Below the pieces are notes generated by a model that made no database searches, was not told the origin of the DNA, and worked only from the letters and a program-made list of their open reading frames with translations. Below are positions 1-10,256 of a stretch of 64,000 nt of DNA, one piece after another. The position numbers and the translations under genes were made by a program. Origin of the DNA: Leptidea sinapis (taxonomy: Eukaryota; Arthropoda; Insecta; Lepidoptera; Pieridae); contig NC_066296.1 of assembly GCF_905404315.1 (NCBI RefSeq), positions 8,308,001 to 8,372,000 of the forward strand. The letters are read 5' to 3'. The stretch's first letter is position 1. The number at the start of each line of letters is the position of its first letter.

Positions 1-299
1 AGACGAGCAGGACGTTCAGCTGATGGTAATTGATACGCCCTGCCCATTACAATGCCGCTCAGGATTCTTGAAAAACTCAAAAATTCTGAGCGGCACTACA
101 ATTGCGTTCGTCACCTTGAGACATAAGTTGTAAAGTCTCATTTGCCCAGTAATTTCACTAGCTACGGCGCCCTTCAGACCGAAACACAGTAATGCTTAGA
201 CATTACTGCTTCACGGCAGAAATAGACGCCATTGTGGTACCCATAATCTAGCCGGCATCCTGTGCAAAGGAGCCTCCCACTAGTCTTCTAAATATCATA
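1..299 (-). repeat. SINE-like family A copy (cut by window edge)
   Basis: This is the first of about 17 copies of one dispersed repeat. Strand here means the sense strand that ends in an A-run. In sense the element begins near GTGGGAGGCTCCTTTGC, runs about 290 bases and ends in CGTCCCTTATTTTCATAAAAA. The A-run tail and the 5'-truncated copies elsewhere indicate a retroposon. No tRNA, 5S or 7SL head was recognised. Each copy carries an internal inverted repeat (GTGCCGCTCAG ... CTGAGCGGCAC). This copy lacks its tail because the window starts inside it. Confidence 0.85.
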
Positions 300-405
300 A
301 TTTTTTTTTTTATAGAAATGGGGACAAACGAGCGTACGGGTCACCTGGTGTTAAGTGATCACCAACGCCCACATTCTCTCAAAGGAATCACAGGAGCGTT
401 GCCGG
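300..405 (-). repeat. LINE family B 3'UTR fragment
   Basis: A T-run followed by GGGGACAAACGAGCGTACGG, a GGTGTTAAGTGATCACC block and AGGAATCACAGGAGCGTTGC. It is the reverse complement of the 3' untranslated end that follows the family B LINE coding end at 15165-15295. Only the 3' tip is present, as expected for a 5'-truncated insertion. Confidence 0.75.
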
Positions 406-544
406 ATTATTATTATAAAATTATCCTAGATTTTTTTGAATTGTGCTTCTATTTAAATCTTCCATAAATAATGAAGGATTTGTTTACTTAATATTTGGAT
501 ATATTATATAATTATTGGGCTCTTGAGCGTTTTTTTTTATGAAA

Positions 545-843
545 ATAAGAGGCGAGACGAGCAGGAGGTTCAGCTGATGGTAATTGATACACCCTGCCCA
601 TTACAATGCAGTGCCGCTCAGGGTTCTTGAAAAACCCCAAAAATTCTGAACGGCACTACAACTGAGCTCGTCACCTTGAGACATAAGACTTTAAGTCTCA
701 TTTACCCAGTAATTTCACTAGCTACGGCGCCCTTCGGACCGAAACACAGTAATGCTTAGACTTTACTGCTTCTCGACAGAAATAGACGCCGTTGTGGTAC
801 CCATAATCTAGCTGGCATCCTGTGCAGAGGAGCCTCCCACTAT
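545..843 (-). repeat. SINE-like family A, near full length
   Basis: Antisense copy with all recognisable blocks: GAGACGAGCAGG, the GTGCCGCTCAG/CTGAACGGCAC inverted repeat, CAGTAATGCTTA and GGAGCCTCCCAC. A T-run lies to its left, which is the A-tail in sense. It abuts an oppositely oriented truncated copy on its right. Confidence 0.85.
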
Positions 844-972
844 TTGTAGTGCCTCTCAGAATTTTGGGTTTTTCAATAATCTTGAGTGGCACTGCATTGT
901 AATGGACAGGGCGGATCAATTACCATCAGCTGGCCGTCTTGTCCCTGATTTTCATAAAAAAAAAAAAAATTA
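844..972 (+). repeat. SINE-like family A, 5'-truncated, head-to-head
   Basis: Holds only the 3' part of family A in sense, from GTAGTGCCTCTCAGAATTTT through CATCAGCTGG to a run of 13 A. It begins exactly where the antisense copy ends, so the two form an inverted pair. Confidence 0.8.
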
Positions 973-1607
973 AAAATGTAACAGTTCTTTATTAAAATAT
1001 ATAATATACGCCATTCAAAGCTTTCTTCTGATAATCTGATAATATCCACGGCTGAATGTTATCACACACTTAGGGTAAGTCTCTCAATGATTTCTCTAGT
1101 AGCATGAATCTAACATGTATTAGTTATGTATCTCGTATGCCGTTTCTAACTAGGAGAACTGGTTGTCTGTTTGTTGTTCCCACGGACACCCTACGCTTGT
1201 TTACAGACCTACCTACCTAACACATATCTCCAACAGCTTAAACTGTTCCTTATGTTTATCGAATTATGTTTTTGATGTTTTGTCAAACTTATCTGAACAT
1301 CATATAAAAATGCTAATGCAACTAGAACTACCTAAGAACAATAGCTTTTATATTACGACAACTATTATATTGCTTATTTGCGTGGCATCTTGACACTCAA
1401 TGGCATCTTTCAAATTTTGTAACATACGCTTCGTGTTATTTTACATTGAAATTAATAAAATACAAAATACTTACTGATAATATGCGATCTCAGTATCTTT
1501 CTTATTTCTTGTAATATTATTTTTACAAAGTTTTACTACGCAACCCGGCATTTTAGTTTCAATTATTATCAAAGTTTAACAGAACATGTGGCACGTCAAC
1601 GTTACAC
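973..1607. other. AT-rich stretch, no feature recognised
   Basis: No splice-flanked open segment, RNA gene or recognisable repeat was seen. The short open frame at 1163-1393 has no motif and looks like chance. Confidence 0.5.
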
Positions 1608-1725
1608 ATTGTTCGATTCTGGCGTGAGTACGCTCACTTGGGCGTAGTATTTAGTAGTTGCCGCACTTTGTGACTACGCCTGCGGTATCTAGTTGAAGCG
1701 CAGCGGAGACCGATCCTTAATCTAA
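1608..1725. repeat. Dispersed repeat family P, copy 1
   Basis: Shares with 7040-7160 the blocks TGCCGCACTTTG, CTACGCCTGCG and TATCTAGTTGAAGCG, followed by GAGACCGATCCTTAATCTAA. Two copies in one window indicate a dispersed repeat of unknown class. Confidence 0.6.
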
Positions 1726-2067
1726 GGCCACCAGCTTATTCTATATTCAAAAACTTTATGTAAACCACTTATATTAATTTCTTTGTTATATGCCTTCAGT
1801 AATACTGACTATGTGTAAAATAGGTATATGTACAGTTTTCGTAAAGGTTTACGAACAAATATAAAAATGTTTAAATTTTTTAAATTTATTATTAGATCTA
1901 AAATAGTAAACGGCAAAATATAGTGGTAAGGGAGATAGGCTAAATAGGGATTTATTCGAGCGTCGTAGGCACCTATTGGATTATGAAGACTAGATGCAAA
2001 AAAGAAAAGAGGTTTATATGGTGCAAATAATTAAAAAAGTGTATATTATAACTTAAAGAACTTAGTA

Positions 2068-2365
2068 CCAGGAGGCTTCTTTGCGCAGGATGCCGGCTAG
2101 ATTATAGGAACCACAACGGCGCCTATTTCAGCCGTGAACCAGTCAAGTGTAAGCATTATTGTGTTTCGGTCTAAAGGGCGCCGTAGCTAGAGAAATTACT
2201 GGGCAAATGAAACTTAACATCTCATGTCTCAAGCTGACGAGCGCAATTATTATGGTGCCGCTCAGAATTTTTGGATTTTTTCAAGAATCCTGAACGGCAC
2301 TGCATATCAATTACTATCAGCTGAACGTCCTGCTCATCTCGTCCGTTGCTGTCATGAGAAAGACC
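2068..2365 (+). repeat. SINE-like family A, diverged
   Basis: Sense copy from GGAGGCTTCTTTGCGCAGGA through GTGCCGCTCAGAATTTTTGG to CTGCTCATCTCGTCCG. It has lost its A-tail and a short block before ATCAATTACTATCAGC. The divergence suggests an older insertion than the copies at 15905 or 63525. Confidence 0.8.
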
Positions 2366-3239
2366 TTTTTTCGCCTTCCATCTCTATGTTACATAACTCA
2401 TTTTTATGTGTTAAACTGAGTTCTTTTTTATTCCGTTCCATTCCTTATTTACAGAGGTGTTTTTTCCTAAATATAATATTTAAGTGGTTTAAAGTCTCGC
2501 AAAATAAAAACTCTCTACATAATAATGCAATGCAGTCCAAACTGAGTTCACCTGTTTGTCGCGCTATACATATTATTCAGTGATATATTATAGTGTAGAT
2601 TTTTTCTGTAATAAAAAAATGTGAGCCGTCACGTGACGCCTGGCAGATGTGAAACATAGACATTATTTTGTAAAAGTAATATGCAGAAAAGAACATATTG
2701 TGATAGGAACTAAATATGTCATAATGATAAAATAAAATATTACGATTTTTTTCCAAATAACGATGACTATTTATTGAATAAACATTTATTTTCATTAAAT
2801 ACAAAAATTTACGAATTTATTAAAAAATCGTGACTACTTAATTCGTTTAATCAGTGACTTTGGTAATAGTTATATTCGATGATGCCTCTGAGGACGGTAT
2901 TGCTGTGACAAGGCGACGCGTCGCCACGGCATGCGTCGCCACGCCAGAAATCGGTTTTACGTGCGGCTATAGATGTTTCACATCAAAAACAGGATTTGTT
3001 TTCATCTAGTGTACTAGGTAGTTCTATATTCTATCAAGGCAGAATTCACTTAGGCTGGGTTGTATCAACTAACTTTATAAATAACAAACATGTTAAAATA
3101 CCGGTCAAGCAAAAATGTGTTGAACCATTTCACAATTATTAGGTGACGTCGTAACTGTTAGCCGTAACCGTCCAATCTTCGCAGGTTAAGCAATTGTGGA
3201 TGTTAAATAGCTAAATGGCGACCTGTCAAAAGATTAAAA
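2366..3239. other. No gene recognised
   Basis: AT-rich sequence. The only local structure noticed is a short direct repeat GCGTCGCCACG at 2918-2928 and 2934-2944 inside a small GC-rich patch. Confidence 0.4.
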
Positions 3240-3366
3240 TATTTTTTTTTTTATGGAAAAGGAGGACAAACGAGCGTACGGGTTACCTGGTGTTAAATCA
3301 CCGCCGCCCACATTCTCTTGCAACACTAGAGGAATCACAAGAGCGTTGCCGGCCTTCAAATAGATA
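3240..3366 (-). repeat. LINE family B 3'UTR fragment
   Basis: T-run, then GGACAAACGAGCGTACGG, a GGTGTTAAATCACC block, and TCTTGCAACACTAGAGGAAT. Same 3' terminal segment as at 15165-15295, in reverse orientation. Confidence 0.75.
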
Positions 3367-3837
3367 TCTGATAGTGGCTTGATATTACACTTTTTACCTT
3401 TAACTTTAACTATCAGCTAAGGAATACAATAGTGTAAGACATTCCGCACTTTTTATAATAAAGGCAGCGTTACTGTTAAATTTGATTTTTAACTGTAATT
3501 AAAACAGTTATTTAAAAAAAACCGTATCAACGTGAGCAGAATAAAAACCGGAATCTCATACAATAACTCCTAAACGCTATAACACTTTATACAGCGAATA
3601 AAAATATACCAAGAACAACGACATGTGTATGAAATATTAATATAAATGATATTGTTATTCATTAGCTGCATCGTAACTGTTTTCTTATGAATAAAGTGAG
3701 AATGTTCATTGTTCATTCAGCGAGGGTTTCAAATTTACGATGAAAGTTTATGTTATTCATATCAACTTTATAGTGTCAGCAATTAAATATTTTTTTCTTT
3801 TATGATAAGATTAAGATTGCCGGAACAGGTTGCATAA
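3367..3837. other. No feature recognised
   Basis: AT-rich DNA without recognisable coding or repeat signal. Confidence 0.4.
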
Positions 3838-4400
3838 CGGCAACGCAGGACCGATGGTTGTGGAGATCTTTGGTAGAGGCCTTTGTCCAACAGTGGACGT
3901 CTTCTGGCTGAAATCGCCTAGTATCGGAATACTGGGTCTCGAAATTTCGAGCGATTTCCAATTCCACGGTCATCTGGAAGGCTTGGCAAATTGGTTTCTA
4001 AGAAACTGGGCGTCAATAGAGCACGGCAATACTTCAAGCCCACATTCTAGCGCTCTACAAAGCGCAGGTCCGGCCACATATGGAGTATAGCTGTCAACTC
4101 TGGTCTGGCGCACCCCAGTATGAGCTAGATCCATTTGACTTTGTGCAACGAAGAGCAGCTTGAATTGTTGGGGACCCAGTGCTCTGTGAATGGCTGGATC
4201 ACTTGGCATTGCGTAGAGACTTCGCTTCATTGTGTGTCTTCTGCTGCATTTATCACGGGGAGTGTTCGGAAGAGTTCTGTTTGATCATATTTCTCTGAAT
4301 TCCAAGTTCACACGACACGCCACAAATTAGGATATCATGTCCACTCGCTCCTGTGATTCCTCTGTTGTTGCAAGATAATGTGGGCGGCTGTGATCGTTTA
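3838..4400 (+). pseudogene. LINE family B reverse-transcriptase C-terminal fragment
   Basis: Conceptual translation in shifting frames gives LGLEISSDFQFHGHLEG, then VRPHMEYSCQLWSGAPQYEL, then VLCEWLDHLALRRDFASL and YHGECSEE. These are the conserved C-terminal blocks of this LINE, also seen at 14485-15005. Frameshifts and stops break it, and the coding end is fused directly to a degenerate 3'UTR (CTCCTGTGATTCCTCTG), so the final coding portion is deleted. A dead fragment. Confidence 0.75.
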
Positions 4401-4499
4401 TTCTCATCTTCGATATAAATAAATATACTTATAGGTATACGAAAGCTACTGCAGTAACGTATACAAAATGTTATAATAATTTGATTTCTATCTATGATC

Positions 4500-4870
4500 T
4501 TCATAAGATATTATATTCCAATTGTATCAAATTCATATCTGTATGAGTTGGACTGGAAAAGAAGACTGTTTTTTTAATTCCTTAGTAAGTATATTCTGTA
4601 CAGCACGTTTTTTATACATAAACAAAGGGATGAGTGGCTTAACAAAAATCTTCAAAGTTAACGGAATTTTGTCACGTAGGTTGTTCGCATGGCTTGTACA
4701 GAATGCTCAATGGTGCCATTATCATACGCGTAAGGGGTTTTGACCTCCCATGGGCATGGGTAAATTAACATATGCAAAATTCATGAGACATTGAACTTTG
4801 TCAGCTATCTTTCTCATGACATCTTGGCGCCAATGTAGCTAGTTCAAATGTAAGGAGCTGACATCAAACT
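4500..4870. other. Unassigned segment
   Basis: The reverse strand contains a partly open stretch between about 4550 and 4700, but several stops interrupt it. No family could be named. It may be a decayed transposon. Confidence 0.25.
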
Positions 4871-4883
4871 TATATATCACATT

Positions 4884-4980
4884 CAGTTTTTTAAGAATTC
4901 TGAGCAGCATTGAATTTTTATGGGCAGGGCGTATCAATTACCATCAGCTGAACGTCCTGCTCGTCTCGTTCCTTACTGTC
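4884..4980 (+). repeat. SINE-like family A, 3' fragment
   Basis: Sense 3' end only, from AATTCTGAGCAGCATTG to CTGCTCGTCTCGTTCC. It directly abuts an antisense LINE B 3'UTR, so the two 3' tails meet tail to tail. Confidence 0.7.
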
Positions 4981-4983
4981 AAG

Positions 4984-5092
4984 AAGAGGAGGACAAATGA
5001 GTGCAGGTATTACCTAATAGTATGTGATCACTGCCACCCACAATCTATTGCAACGTCAGAGGAATCACAGGAGAGTGGCCAGCCTTAAAGGT
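4984..5092 (-). repeat. LINE family B 3'UTR fragment
   Basis: AGGAGGACAAATGAGTGC ... AGAGGAATCACAGGAG ... CCAGCCTTAAAGG, a diverged reverse copy of the LINE B 3' end. Confidence 0.65.
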
Positions 5093-5188
5093 GGATTTCC
5101 ACTGAAATGTCGATGTGGGTTGATTGAGGATAGATTAAAATTGCAAATGCAAGAGATAACTAGAGCAAACACATATATTATAATAAAC

Positions 5189-5611
5189 TAGCTGACCCAG
5201 ACGTTGTATTTCTATATAAAGTACTAAAAAAAAATTTGGGGTGTAAAAAGTAGATGCAACCGATTCTCAGAGCTACCAAATTTATCGTACTACAATTATT
5301 GTAAGTATTGGTCCATTGCCATCTTGCAACCCTATAGCGGATTTGTGGATGGAACAGAATAATATAAAAAACGCGATACAAAAATAGGGGTTGATCGTAG
5401 AGGGTTGAAAATTTGAAGTTGTATGTATTTTTTAATGTTGACTCAATAATTTAGCGTGGACCACCCCTAACATTTAGGGGGATGAAAAATAGATGTTGTC
5501 CGATTCTCAGACCTACCCAATATGCACTCAAAATTTTATGACAATCGGTCAAGCCGTTTCGAAGGAGTTAAACTACAAACACCGCGACATGAGAATTTTA
5601 TATATTAGATA
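5189..5611 (+). repeat. Family R dispersed retroposon (AGCTGACCC ... ATATATTAGAT)
   Basis: Begins CTAGCTGACCCAGACGTTG, contains GGTTGATCGTAG, TTAGGGGGATGAAAAATAG and ATCGGTCAAGCCGTTTCG, and ends CATGAGAATTTTATATATTAGAT (split here into its two parts: CATGAGAATTTT and ATATATTAGAT). Four further copies lie at 7661, 36323, 38582 and 53120. The end resembles the 3' tails of RTE-type retroposons common in Lepidoptera. This copy carries about 140 bases between its head and core that the others lack. Confidence 0.7.
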
Positions 5612-5612
5612 A

Positions 5613-5790
5613 AATGGCTATTTGGGCAGATCGACTGTCAAAGTCACCAAACATCGCAAATATGTCGGTCTCAGTGAGTCATACATCATCTTTGTGTCGT
5701 TTGGTGACGATAGTTGGAGCGAAACGGAGACCAATCCTTATTATAAGAGTCAGTTATTCAAAAGCCTGGAAATATTATTTGAAAAAAGTT
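5613..5790 (+). pseudogene. Retroelement protein C-terminal fragment
   Basis: Open translation includes VKVTKHRKYVGLSESY and FVSFGDDS, matching the start of the longer fragment at 58820-59132 (VKVTS..., YVCLSESYIFVTFG). It diverges after about 35 residues and runs into a MITE. The element class is uncertain. Confidence 0.45.
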
Positions 5791-5815
5791 ATTACATCGA
5801 AAACTTGTAACAGTT

Positions 5816-6124
5816 AAATAAAACACTTTTAAAGGATTAAAACTCGTGTTTTACATTAGATTTTTGCGTAAAAGTTACATTTTTATTTTAGTTAACCCGA
5901 CGTTTCAAGACCTTTCCAGATCTCGTTTTCAGGAGGGCTGCAGATGAAGTGAGTCAAAGATAGTATTTGTCATAATTGTCATTATGAAGTTTAGCGCCAT
6001 TTATTTCCTCGGAGGTGGTATTTGCTGTTCACAGATGATACCACCTCCGAGGAAAAAAATGTAAAATAAATTACACGCGTTTTAATCCTTTAAAAGTGTT
6101 TGACTTAAATGTGTAACACTCGCG
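5816..6124. mobile_element. MITE with long terminal inverted repeats, copy 1
   Basis: Left end carries AACACTTTTAAAGGATTAAA and the right end its complement, TTTAATCCTTTAAAAGTGTT. The inverted similarity continues outward to GTAACA.../...TGTGTAAC. Internally it has GTTTCAAGACCTTTCC and an 18-bp perfect hairpin at 6004-6055. A shorter relative lies at 14110-14340. No transposase is present, so it is non-autonomous. Confidence 0.65.
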
Positions 6125-6303
6125 TTAATCAAAGAAAAAATACTAGTAACAGTTTATTGTGACGCAATATATAAATGTATTTTCAATATATTTGTAAATG
6201 TTCGTTGTTACGAGATTCGGCTGATTGTGAAGTAATGTTTGTAATATACGTGTACGCTTATATATGTCGCACACATACAATAATAATACAAATTGTTTCA
6301 ATA

Positions 6304-6830
6304 AAGGCATAAAAAGGCATTTATTTTCTCAAAATTGATTTCTTTAGAATTCTTTTTGATGTCATTTCTAATAACTACTAGATACTACTACCGCTTCGGA
6401 AACAAATGGCGCTCCGAGAGAGAAGAAGCGGCGCAAGAAACTCTCTCAGTATTCTTTTTTGCGCTCTTTTCAATAAAAATATACAATATTGTACCTGAGT
6501 CATTTCTATCGCTATAAAATAATCACAATCTAGTCCCAGGCTGTGCGATCATTTATATATTCAGCAGTGGAGTAATAGGATTTACGACAGAGCCATTTTT
6601 TTATAAAACATTTAAATTTATTTATAGATAATGCCTGAACAGTGGCTGGGACTTCATTATAGAAGTGTATACATTTACCCTTAAAGCTATTATGTATCTT
6701 ATGAAGCCTACTAGAATTAGTTACTAAAACTAGACATACAGTATTGGAGAGCATTGCACTTCTTCTTCTAGCGTTCTAAATGAGTTCTTCAAAATTGTTG
6801 TTTTTGAAGTGATAACTTCTTATGGGAGAG
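6304..6830 (-). pseudogene. LINE family K C-terminus and 3'UTR
   Basis: On the - strand, residues SRLHKIHNSFKGKC, FYNEVPATVQALSINKF and the terminal RTAWD followed by a stop match the C-terminal tail of Jockey/CR1-like LINEs. The 3'UTR holds GAGCGCCATTTGTTTCCGA and ends AAATGCCTTTTTATGCC. Other copies are at 13480, 15652 and 19625. Confidence 0.7.
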
Positions 6831-7034
6831 CAAACCGCTTCGTAACGTAACGCGTTATGGCATCAGTTTGTCTGGCTTCCCTTTCTCTCACGCATACGGC
6901 AGCGGTAAGCCGGCTCCTCCTCTCTCACTCTAACCAATTGTTAGTTTTATAGGAATAAATAATGATACTAAGAATTTACATACACAAAATTCTAATGTAC
7001 ATGTTTAAGAATTTGAACTAAGAATTTGTTACTA

Positions 7035-7165
7035 TTTTTATAGAGGCTGGCTCAAGTACGCCTACTTGGCCCTACTATTGGCTGCCGCACTTTGCAACTA
7101 CGCCTGCGATATCTAGTTGAAGCGAAGAGAAGACCAATCCTTCATCTAATTTGATATCGCTGTAT
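7035..7165. repeat. Dispersed repeat family P, copy 2
   Basis: GGCTGCCGCACTTTGCAACT, CGCCTGCGATATCTAG and GAGAAGACCAATCCTTCATC parallel 1608-1725. Class unknown. Confidence 0.6.
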
Positions 7166-7660
7166 GTATAATTTACGCAACCGCTGGACAAAATCCAGTT
7201 GTTAGTAAATCAATAAAACAAATCACACATGAGATAATACCAGCGGAGGTTCAAATTACAGGAAATGTTTACATTTCCTTCACAAGTTCGCATCACACTT
7301 GTATTACGAAGGAATTTAATCTCACAACACGGCGCATCTGTGAAACAGGTTTTTATATAATTGTGGTTACTTCTTACTATCTAGTATTAATATCGTGTTG
7401 ACTGCATCTTCTAATCACACACTGAGTATTAGATTATCTTATTTATTACAATGTGCTTGCACGCCGTCACGAAAACTTGACACCCTGACGTTAGCTGGTC
7501 AACTAGACCATTTGTATCATACCTCAGCTACCATAAGAGTCTTGTAACTCATATCTGAACGACAGCCAATGGACCAGAATTAAATAAATTTCAATATTTA
7601 TAAGTTGTAAAATAAAAAACACCTTTTTCTATATAAAAACAATTTTATATTTTAACTATC
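7166..7660. other. No feature recognised
   Basis: AT-rich sequence without coding, RNA or repeat signals that I can support. Confidence 0.4.
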
Positions 7661-7941
7661 TGACCCAGCAAACGTTGTATTGCCGATATTAAAATCGCGA
7701 TACAAAAGAAACTGTTGATCGTAGGTGGGTGACAATTTGAAATTGTATGCATTTTTTAATACTGACTCATAATGAAACAAATTAAAAAACAAATGTCAAA
7801 AAAAATTGGCGTGGACCACCCTTCACATTTAGGGGGATGAAAAATAGATGTTGTCCGATTCTCAGACCTCGAATCGGTCAAGCCGTTTCGAAGGAGTTTA
7901 ACTACAAACACCGCGACATGAGAATTTTATATATTAGATAA
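7661..7941 (+). repeat. Family R copy
   Basis: CTGACCCAGCAAACGTTG start, AAAATCGCGATACAAAAG, TTAGGGGGATGAAAAATAG and the ATATATTAGAT end. A short deletion removes the segment between CAGACCT and CGAATCGGTCAAG. Confidence 0.7.
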
Positions 7942-8509
7942 ACAAATAAATGTTATTTATATTAATTTAGTAAATTTAGTAAAATATGCAGTATAATTGA
8001 GTGGAAAAAATATTTTCATAAAGTATTAAAAAGTTATTTTAAGTTTGCAGAAAGAATGCAAGAACGAAGAATAAGTTTTTTAATTATACTTCTTGTGTAA
8101 CATCAAATTGCGTGCGCAAATAAGTACATATTTTTTTTATTCTGATAGACCATAAATTATAATTAGAGTACACAATGAAAGGTACGATGTGACATGCCTA
8201 TACCAAATTGTGTAATATGTTAAGCAAAGAAAACGAACTTTTTGAACGACGGTGGTAAAACATCGCATACCATTCCGCGGTGTCAAAGGTTTATGCCGCA
8301 AGTACAGTTTAGACAGAAAGCTGTTTGCGGCAAGCTCTGTTCTCCTTGATGACATTTCTCCCACCGTCCTCTGAGCTAGTTCATTCAATCCCAAAAAAAG
8401 GTGATAGCTCATATCCGGACTTACAATTATATACCTCATTACTATTACCTCCGTGATCTCCAAAATCTAGAAAGTATAATTCCCTTACTACACGCAGGAG
8501 ATCACCAGT
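7942..8509. repeat. Mostly unassigned; MITE family M fragment at 8085-8140
   Basis: At 8085-8140, TTATACTTCTTGTGTAAC and GCGTGCGCAAATAAGTAC match one end of the family M MITEs at 20274 and 33078. Nothing was recognised in the remainder. The 108-codon reverse-strand open frame at 8137-8463 has no motif that I recognise. Confidence 0.4.
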
Positions 8510-9010
8510 CGATCAACGACCGACACAGCTTTCACCATGATCAATCGGATGGCAATCTTCGGTTTTCCTAAGATATAGATGGGCAGTGGCTACTGAAAGC
8601 AAGGATGAAAGCTTGGCTTCTATCTAAGTAAATTAAATTAAATATAGGAAAGGCCTCCGATCGTATATGGCACAAGGTGGTCTTCTCATAACATCCATAA
8701 TTTGGGCTTCCCGAGAGTTTTTCTAGGGACGACCAGTATCCTTACTGTGCACAGCATTCAGGTTGTTACCGACAGATATTGCTCGAACCCTACGCCCATA
8801 CATGTTGGAGTGCGCCAAGGCTGTGTTCTATCACCACCATTGTTCCTTCCGCATGTCATCAATGATATTGTTACTGCCCTTATGCAGATGACGGTACTGG
8901 AGATACCGTATCTACGAGCCATGCAAGTCTCTTTCGGGAAATCGTCGACCAGTTTTGGGAGAAACTTGTATCTTCTATCAAGTCCTCTTTTGTGATGGTC
9001 GAAACGGGTA
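8510..9010 (+). pseudogene. LINE family B reverse-transcriptase core, decayed
   Basis: Frame-shifted translation shows SDRIWHKVVFS (RT motif A region, corresponding to AFDRVWH), FGLPES, VGVRQGCVLSP (RT motif B) and ADDGTGDTVYE (the catalytic YADD region), then EKLVSSIKSSF. The order is that of a non-LTR reverse transcriptase, with stops and frameshifts throughout. It lacks both the endonuclease and the C-terminus, so it is an internal remnant. Confidence 0.7.
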
Positions 9011-9159
9011 AAATGTAACATAGCTAATAACTATTTGTCAACGCAATAAATTCAATGTTTGTATAATCGTAGGCTGACTTGCCAATAACACAATTTGACT
9101 TCTATCATCCAGGAGGATATGACATGGATAATATCAAAAAAAGCGCGTTATTTCAACAC

Positions 9160-9285
9160 CTTCCTTAAAGGCTGGCAACGCTCCTGTCATCCTCTAGTAT
9201 TGCAAGAGAGAATGAGGGTGGCGGCGATCACTTAACATCAGGTGACCCGTTCGCTCGTTTGTCTTCCTATTTCATTGAAAAAATA
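9160..9285 (+). repeat. LINE family B 3'UTR fragment
   Basis: CCTTAAAGGCTGGCAACGCT, AGAATGAGGGTGGCGGCGAT, CAGGTGACCCGTTCGCTCG, GTCTTCCTATTTCATTGAAA. This is the sense-oriented 3' end of LINE B. Confidence 0.75.
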
Positions 9286-9676
9286 TCTATATGTAAATAA
9301 AAAATCAATGTTTGTATGTTCTTTCCATATGCCTTCGGAGACGATGAAACTTTAAGTGTTTCTGGGGATGCCCGCGACGGTAATTGGCCCAATAAATTTA
9401 TCTATTTATGAATATTTTTTTATATACTCAACAGGGCATTGCAACGCCGGGTAGAGCGAGTCCTCAATATTACTACTCCTACTACTAATTGTTCTTAACC
9501 TTTGGACAGCTGATACTCCGTTAGCGATGCAATTATTCGCAACGGTGTTTTCGTGTCACCTGCTCAATGTGGCATTATGAAATTAATGGAAAGTGACCAC
9601 CCAGTAATTGTAGACACATAACGTTTACTGAACAGTGCTTATTAAATTTTTTCAATATTATATAGAAGCCTTAATA
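9286..9676. other. No feature recognised
   Basis: AT-rich sequence with no supported feature. Confidence 0.4.
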
Positions 9677-9858
9677 AAATTTTACATAGTTTGGCCAAGT
9701 AGTTTTCATTTTATGAACAATTTTTACGAAAATTTTTGTTTACCTCGATGATACACAAGCCGTACACAAAAAACAATTATAACATCGAGGTAACCAAAAA
9801 TTTTCATTAAAAATGTTCATAAAATGAAAACTACTTGGCCAAACTATCTAAAATTTGT
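9677..9858. mobile_element. Foldback (hairpin) element
   Basis: The arm at 9688-9750 begins TAGTTTGGCCAAGTAGTTTT; its near-exact complement at 9783-9846 ends AAAACTACTTGGCCAAACTA. The arms are about 64 bases around a loop of about 32 bases that includes CCGTACACAAAAAAC. Weaker pairing extends outward to 9677 and 9858. A related loop (TTTTTTGTGTACGGC) occurs near 12555. No coding capacity; a MITE-like foldback. Confidence 0.7.
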
Positions 9859-10256
9859 ATGGGACCTAATGGCATCTTTTCTGCATCGAACTAAATAAAA
9901 ACACCGACCTTACCCTAATAAGAGTGCGACTAAGTCCGATCCGAATCTGATCCGTACCCGTGAAAACACGGTCCGAAGTAATCGTAAAAATATTTCTATG
10001 GTTGTTTACGAACTAAATCCGGCTTCCGTCATCCGATTTCTTTCCGTCAATCTTAGAATGTAGTGCAAGTAGCGCTCTAAGCGTCACATAACCGAGAATG
10101 ACAGCTAAGTCACATCCCATAACCGAAAAAAAAATTGGGGTATTAAGAGGATTATATTTAGAATAGAATAGATTATAATAGAAACACTTTATTAACAGTA
10201 AAACACACATTGTTTATTTTTACTATTTATAATATTTCAGAAATATTAAAAATTAA
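9859..10256. other. No gene recognised upstream of the eS1 pseudogene
   Basis: No coding remnant of the missing eS1 N-terminus was found. A pyrimidine-rich stretch ending TATTTCAG at 10239 resembles a splice acceptor but lies in AT-rich sequence and is not followed by recognisable eS1 sequence for about 20 bases. Confidence 0.4.

Noticed and set aside
2224..2583. 119-codon + frame
   Set aside because: Its first third lies in a family A SINE and the rest has no recognised motif.
10239..10256. A splice acceptor in front of the eS1 sequence making it a real exon
   Set aside because: The sequence right after the AG does not encode eS1, and later frame damage rules out function.
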